Shown here: in pieces, positions 60,502-64,000 of the stretch
Position numbering within the stretch: the first letter of the stretch is position 1
How the letters are laid out: every line of letters begins with the position of its first letter
Assembly (NCBI RefSeq): GCF_025244865.1
Contig: NZ_CP104272.1
Span: 1,860,001 to 1,924,000, forward strand
Length of the DNA: 64,000 nucleotides
From: Arthrobacter sp. zg-Y1110
GTDB taxonomy: Bacteria > Actinomycetota > Actinomycetes > Actinomycetales > Micrococcaceae
Reading direction: 5' to 3'
Notes under the pieces: generated by a model
What the model was told of the DNA's origin: nothing
The model's database searches: none
The model's input: the letters and a program-made list of their open reading frames with translations, nothing else
Translations under genes and position numbers: made by a program

Positions 60502-61647
60502 ATGTTCCTAGCGCTTCGAGAGTTGCGTTTCGCCCGGGCCAGGTTCGGACTGATGGGTGGCGTCGTCGCCCTCATCGCCGTCCTTATGGTCCTTCTATCA
60601 GGCTTGTCCTCCGGACTCGTCAACGACGGCGTGTCCGGCCTGAAAGCCATGCCGGCCACCGCCTTCGCCTTCAACGAGGGCACCAAGACCGATAACGCCT
60701 TTTCCCGCAGCGTGGTGGACGAGCACCAGGCCGCCGTCTGGGCCGGGCAGCCCGGCGTGGAAGAGGCCGCCCTGATGGGCACCGCCATGATGAACGGCAC
60801 CACCGGCACCGGCACCCAGGTTGACCTGGCCCTGTTCGGGATCGAGCCCGGTTCCTTCCTGGCCCCGAAGGTCGGCGAAGGACGCAGCATTGCCGCCCCG
60901 AACGAGATAGTGGTGTCAGCCACTGCAGCCGAAGAAGGCCTGCACATCGGTGACGTCGTCACCCTGGAGCGCATCGGCGTCGAGCTGACCGTTGTGGGCT
61001 ACACCGACGGGCAGGCGACTTTCGGTCACGTCAACGTGGGCTACCTCCCGCTGGACACCTGGCAGTACCTGGCCAGCGGCCAGAGTACTCCCGGGGCGCC
61101 GACCGCTGACACCGTGTCCGGCGTTGACTTCGACACCGCCAGCACGGTTGCCCTGAAGGCAGCCGACGGCGCGGACCTCGATTTCGCCGCCGGCGACGAA
61201 GCCGCCGGAACAGTCACCTCGACCCTGGCGGAGTCCTTCAACGCCTCCCCCGGATACTCCGCCGAAACCATGACCCTGGAAATGATCCAGATCTTCCTGT
61301 ACGCCATCTGCGCCCTTGTGGTGGGCGCGTTCTTCACGGTCTGGACCATCCAGCGCAAGCACGAGCTCGCGGTGCTGCGCGCCGTAGGCGCCTCCACCGG
61401 ATACCTGCTGCGTGACGGACTGCTCCAGGCAGCCATCATCCTGGTGACCTCCACCGTTGTCGGCATTCTCGCCGGCCTCGCCATGGGTGCCGGGCTGAGC
61501 GGTACGGCAATGCCGTTCGCCCTTGAGGCCACCCCCATCCTGACGGCCACGATGCTGACGATCGTCCTGGGCCTGGCGGGCGCTGCCCTGGCCATCGTCC
61601 GGATTTCCCGCGTAGATCCCCTTGCAGCCCTTGGAGGACAGAGATGA
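60502..61647 (+). CDS. ABC transporter permease (FtsX/MacB-like)
   Basis: A 381-residue permease with four helices: one at residues 14-36 and three at the C-terminus (about 260-285, 305-335 and 345-370). An extracytoplasmic domain lies between helices 1 and 2. It starts MFLALRELRFARARFGLMGG, and TIQRKHELAVLRAVGASTGYLLRD is the coupling-helix region of FtsX-domain permeases. AAGGGG precedes the ATG; the frame opens earlier at 60463. The stop overlaps the ATPase start (ATGA). A MacA-type adaptor is absent. The substrate may be a lipid or peptide. Confidence 0.9.
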   Translation: MFLALRELRFARARFGLMGGVVALIAVLMVLLSGLSSGLVNDGVSGLKAMPATAFAFNEGTKTDNAFSRSVVDEHQAAVWAGQPGVEEAALMGTAMMNGTTGTGTQVDLALFGIEPGSFLAPKVGEGRSIAAPNEIVVSATAAEEGLHIGDVVTLERIGVELTVVGYTDGQATFGHVNVGYLPLDTWQYLASGQSTPGAPTADTVSGVDFDTASTVALKAADGADLDFAAGDEAAGTVTSTLAESFNASPGYSAETMTLEMIQIFLYAICALVVGAFFTVWTIQRKHELAVLRAVGASTGYLLRDGLLQAAIILVTSTVVGILAGLAMGAGLSGTAMPFALEATPILTATMLTIVLGLAGAALAIVRISRVDPLAALGGQR

Positions 61648-62345
61648 GCACCGCCACTGAAGAACGTTCCCCCGGCACGCGTACCGGCGGACTGTTGATC
61701 GACTCCGCAAACCTCGCCCTGGGCGACGGTGACAGCACGGTGCAGGCCCTGGCTAACGTGTCGCTGACCGTCCGGCCCGGTGAGATGGTCGCCGTCGTCG
61801 GCCCGTCCGGCGCCGGAAAGTCCAGCCTGCTGGCCGTGGCCGGAGCCCTCACCATCCCCGATTCCGGGACCGTCCGGGTCAACGGAGTGGATCTGGCCAC
61901 CTTGGGCAAGGCGGCCCGGGCCCGGTTCCGCCTGCAGGAGATCGGCTTCGTGTTCCAGTCCGGAAACCTGATTCCGGCGCTGAATTCGGCGGAACAACTG
62001 CGCCTGATGCAAAAGCTTGCCGGCACCCGGGACACTCTCGACCCGCTGGAGCTCCTGGCGGCAGTGGGCATGGACCACAAGGCCCGGAGCCGGCCCGACC
62101 AGCTGTCCGGTGGTGAACGCCAGCGGGTCGGGATTGCGCGTTCGCTCGTGAACCGGCCGTCACTGCTGCTCGTGGACGAGCCCACCGCTGCACTGGACCG
62201 CGCCCGCAGCCAGGACGTGGTTGCCCTGCTGGCCAGGGAAACCCATGAGCGCGGCGTTGCTACAGTTATGGTGACGCACGATCACGACGTCCTGCACCAC
62301 TGCGACCGCGTCGTCGAGATGGTGGATGGACGCCTCTCAAGCTAG
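61644..62345 (+). CDS. ABC transporter ATP-binding protein (LolD/MacB type)
   Basis: A 233-residue ATPase. Walker A is GPSGAGKSSL with K59, the Q-loop is FVFQSGNLIP, the signature motif is LSGGERQRVGIARSL, Walker B is LLLVDEPTAALD, and the switch histidine is in MVTHDHDVL. It pairs with the permease through an ATGA overlap. Together they form a MacB/LolCDE-like exporter of unknown substrate, repressed in all likelihood by the TetR gene that follows 25 bp downstream. Confidence 0.92.
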   Translation: MSTATEERSPGTRTGGLLIDSANLALGDGDSTVQALANVSLTVRPGEMVAVVGPSGAGKSSLLAVAGALTIPDSGTVRVNGVDLATLGKAARARFRLQEIGFVFQSGNLIPALNSAEQLRLMQKLAGTRDTLDPLELLAAVGMDHKARSRPDQLSGGERQRVGIARSLVNRPSLLLVDEPTAALDRARSQDVVALLARETHERGVATVMVTHDHDVLHHCDRVVEMVDGRLSS

Positions 62346-62370
62346 CCACAGCACGAACAGGAGGGCATAA

Positions 62371-62976
62371 GTGCCCCGAATCACTGCCCCCACGGTGGCC
62401 GAACACCGGGCGGCACAGCAGCGGGCGCTGCTGGACGCGGCACGTACCCTCCTGGCCCGCACCGGCGAGGCCCCCAGCATGGCCGAAGTTGCCGCGCTGG
62501 CGGGCCTTGCCCGTCCGAGCGCCTACCAGTATTACAAGTCCCGCCAGGATCTCCTCCATGCCCTGGTGCTGGACGTTTTCCCTCGCTGGACGCACCGGGT
62601 GCGGGAAGCCATGGATGCGGAGCCGGAACCCGCGGACCGCATCATGGCCTACGTGCTGACGAACATCCGCCTGGTCGCGGAGGGTGAGCACGCGGTCGGC
62701 AACGCGCTGGCCGCCGTCGCCCCGGGCGAGGAACTGGACAACCAAAGTGCCATGATGCACCGCCAGCTGCTTACTCCGCTGGTGGAGACGCTGAGCTCGA
62801 TGGGGGTTCCGGATCCCCCGGTGACGGCCGAGCTCATCAACGCCATCGTGCATTCGTCCACCAGGCTGCTGGAGTCCGGCACCGGGCCGGAGACGGTCGA
62901 GGAGCGCGTCCGGGAACTCCTCGGCCCCTACGTCCGCGAAAACCGCACTATCCCCGCCCGGGAGGGCACCCCATGA
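62371..62976 (+). CDS. TetR-family regulator of the ABC transporter
   Basis: A 201-residue repressor. The N-terminal helix-turn-helix is LLARTGEAPSMAEVAALAGLA followed by RPSAYQYYKSRQDLLHAL (residues 28-65). The C-terminal ligand domain is about 130 residues. GTG start with AGGAGG upstream. It is the third gene of the operon and its stop overlaps the DUF3054 gene (ATGA). The palindrome at 60438-60474 is the presumed binding site, giving negative feedback on the exporter. Confidence 0.9.
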   Translation: MPRITAPTVAEHRAAQQRALLDAARTLLARTGEAPSMAEVAALAGLARPSAYQYYKSRQDLLHALVLDVFPRWTHRVREAMDAEPEPADRIMAYVLTNIRLVAEGEHAVGNALAAVAPGEELDNQSAMMHRQLLTPLVETLSSMGVPDPPVTAELINAIVHSSTRLLESGTGPETVEERVRELLGPYVRENRTIPAREGTP

Positions 62977-63377
62977 CAGACACGACCGTCCGACCTGCCC
63001 CGACCGTCCGGACCTGGCCCTGGGTCCTGGCCGCAGACCTCGTCCTCATCGTCGTTTTCGCCGCCCTCGGCCGGCAAAGCCACGAACACGGCCTGGCCGT
63101 ACTCGGCATCCTCACCACCGCACTGCCGTTCCTGGCGGCCTGCCTGCTCTCGTGGACGGCCATGCGCGCCTGGCGGCGTCCGGCACGGCTATGGCCCGAC
63201 GGCGTCGTCATCTGGCTCGGAACCGTAGCCGCCGGCCTGGGTATCCGTGCGCTGGCCGGCGGCGGCACCGCCGTCAGCTTCCAGGTGGTCACCCTCGCCG
63301 TGCTCGGGGTGTTCCTGCTCGGCCAGCGCGCGGCGTGGACAGTGGTTTCCCGCCGCCGGCACCGTTCCATCCACTAG
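62973..63377 (+). CDS. DUF3054 membrane protein
   Basis: A 134-residue protein with four hydrophobic helices (about residues 14-33, 39-62, 72-92 and 96-117). VLAADLVLIVVFAALGRQSHEHG at the N-terminus, with the conserved D and the GRxSH element, is diagnostic of this actinobacterial family. Its function is unknown. It is translationally coupled to the TetR gene (ATGA), so it is probably part of the same regulated unit as the exporter. Confidence 0.88.
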   Translation: MTDTTVRPAPTVRTWPWVLAADLVLIVVFAALGRQSHEHGLAVLGILTTALPFLAACLLSWTAMRAWRRPARLWPDGVVIWLGTVAAGLGIRALAGGGTAVSFQVVTLAVLGVFLLGQRAAWTVVSRRRHRSIH

Positions 63378-63422
63378 GCTCAAAGAAAGCATCAGTCGAT
63401 ACACCCGCAGGGAAGGCCCTCC

Positions 63423-63704
63423 ATGATCACCGCTTTTGTACTCATCCAGACCGACTCAGCCAGGATCCCGGAATGCGCCGAGGAAATCTCCGAGATCGAC
63501 GGCATCAGCGAGGTCTACTCAGTGACCGGCGAATGCGACCTGATTGCCATCGCACGGGTGCAGCGCCACGAGGACCTCGCCGATGCGATTGCCAACCGCC
63601 TGTCCAAGGTCGACGGCGTGATCGGAACCACCACGCAGATCGCCTTCCGTGCCTACTCGCAGCATGACCTGGACGCGGCGTTCTCACTGGGCTTCGACAG
63701 CTAG
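63423..63704 (+). CDS. Stand-alone RAM-domain protein (Lrp/AsnC C-terminal domain)
   Basis: A 93-residue protein consisting only of the RAM ligand-binding domain of Lrp/AsnC regulators. It starts MITAFVLIQTDSARIPECAE and contains VYSVTGECDLIAIARVQRHEDLAD and the C-terminal TTTQIAFRAYSQHDLDAAF. There is no DNA-binding helix-turn-helix. Such proteins bind amino acids and may modulate partner regulators. GGGAAGG precedes the ATG. It is convergent with trpD; a small Lrp-like gene beside trpD is a familiar actinobacterial arrangement. Confidence 0.9.
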   Translation: MITAFVLIQTDSARIPECAEEISEIDGISEVYSVTGECDLIAIARVQRHEDLADAIANRLSKVDGVIGTTTQIAFRAYSQHDLDAAFSLGFDS

Positions 63705-63729
63705 CAAGCCAGCGCCCTGCCGGACCCGC

Positions 63730-64000
63730 TTACTGCGTGACGGCCACCCAGCGGTCCAGCGCCCCCTGCGCGGCACCGCTGTCGATCGAGTCGCAGGCAC
63801 GGACCAGGGCGCGGGACAGCCGGTCAATCAGCGGGCCGTCCGCCTCGCTGTCCAGGGCCACCAGAGCCGCGGCCGCGTTCAGTACGACGGCGTCCCGCAC
63901 CGGCCCCTTGTCCCCCGCCAGCACGCTTCGCACCACTGCCGCATTCACGGCGGCGTCACCGCCCCGCAGATCCTCCAGCGTGGCCCGGCTGATCCCGAGA
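63730..64000 (-). CDS. trpD: Anthranilate phosphoribosyltransferase, C-terminal part
   Basis: The 3' end of trpD, running off the right edge; about 90 codons are present. The translated part includes [19 protein letters not shown], then [24 protein letters not shown], the conserved [15 protein letters not shown] element of TrpD C-termini. The enzyme joins anthranilate and PRPP in tryptophan synthesis. Interestingly, kynU at 8.4 kb also yields anthranilate. Activity cannot be assessed from the fragment. Confidence 0.9.
   Translation of the reverse strand, partial: LGISRATLEDLRGGDAAVNAAVVRSVLAGDKGPVRDAVVLNAAAALVALDSEADGPLIDRLSRALVRACDSIDSGAAQGALDRWVAVTQ

Overview
The window is high-GC chromosomal DNA from an actinobacterium, most likely a member of the Micrococcaceae close to Arthrobacter. 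This rests on the complete Pup-proteasome locus, mycothiol synthesis (MshC), RbpA, a single-chain PafB-PafC fusion, actinobacterial glycogen genes, and many small families restricted to actinobacteria (DUF4193, DUF5703, DUF3054, DUF7144). Nearly all of it is densely coding. Only two stretches over 300 bases lack a convincing gene (41557-42051 and 50365-51477). No rRNA, prophage, intact insertion sequence or CRISPR array was seen.

Layout. 0-1.5 kb: divergent glgC (cut by the window edge) and glgA. 1.7-8.3 kb: a fatty-acid beta-oxidation locus, with a TetR regulator and acyl-CoA oxidase-like enzyme on the minus strand, divergent from a thiolase, a long FabG-type reductase and a MaoC hydratase; a palindromic operator lies between the two arms. 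8.4-15.3 kb: kynureninase, universal stress protein, APC permease, CorC-type CBS protein and several membrane proteins. 15.5-24 kb: tRNA-Leu(GAG), an M20 peptidase, an acyl-CoA dehydrogenase, uppP, mshC, a PAC2 protein, a HAD hydrolase and a site-2 protease. 24-40 kb: trmI-arc-dop-pup-prcB-prcA-pafA, two FKBP isomerases, pafBC, a small membrane protein, tatA-tatC and helY. As I recall it, this order closely follows the Mycobacterium tuberculosis region running from the dapE2-like peptidase to helY.

40-50.4 kb: an amidohydrolase, ppm1, rbpA, an SPFH/NfeD pair, an RlmA-type methyltransferase, an S9 peptidase, peptide deformylase, a SOUL protein, a cytidine-deaminase-like protein and a DUF4193 protein. 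50.4-56.2 kb is the most accessory-looking part. A gene-poor kilobase with five dispersed copies of a 15-bp TTATGT-type repeat borders a methyltransferase and BTAD-domain regulator pair, which diverges from a YciI/DGPF protein and an ECF42-like sigma factor. 56.2-64 kb: a GH13 glucosidase, a UBP zinc-finger protein behind four tandem CCTGTT repeats, an SDR, a YbhN-like membrane protein, an ABC transporter with its own TetR regulator and palindromic operator, a DUF3054 protein, a RAM-domain protein and the 3' end of trpD.

Two themes cut across the window. First, at least 18 genes have a TANNNT box 6 or 7 nt before the start codon, which is the arrangement expected for leaderless transcripts. 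Second, several regulatory sites can be read directly: two TetR-type operators, a SigR/SigH-like promoter before rbpA and an ECF42-like promoter before the DGPF gene. No wholly new multi-gene system is evident. The best leads are the repeat-bearing gene-poor region, a strong promoter with no gene behind it near 41.65 kb, and the repeat-overlapped promoter near 57.95 kb.
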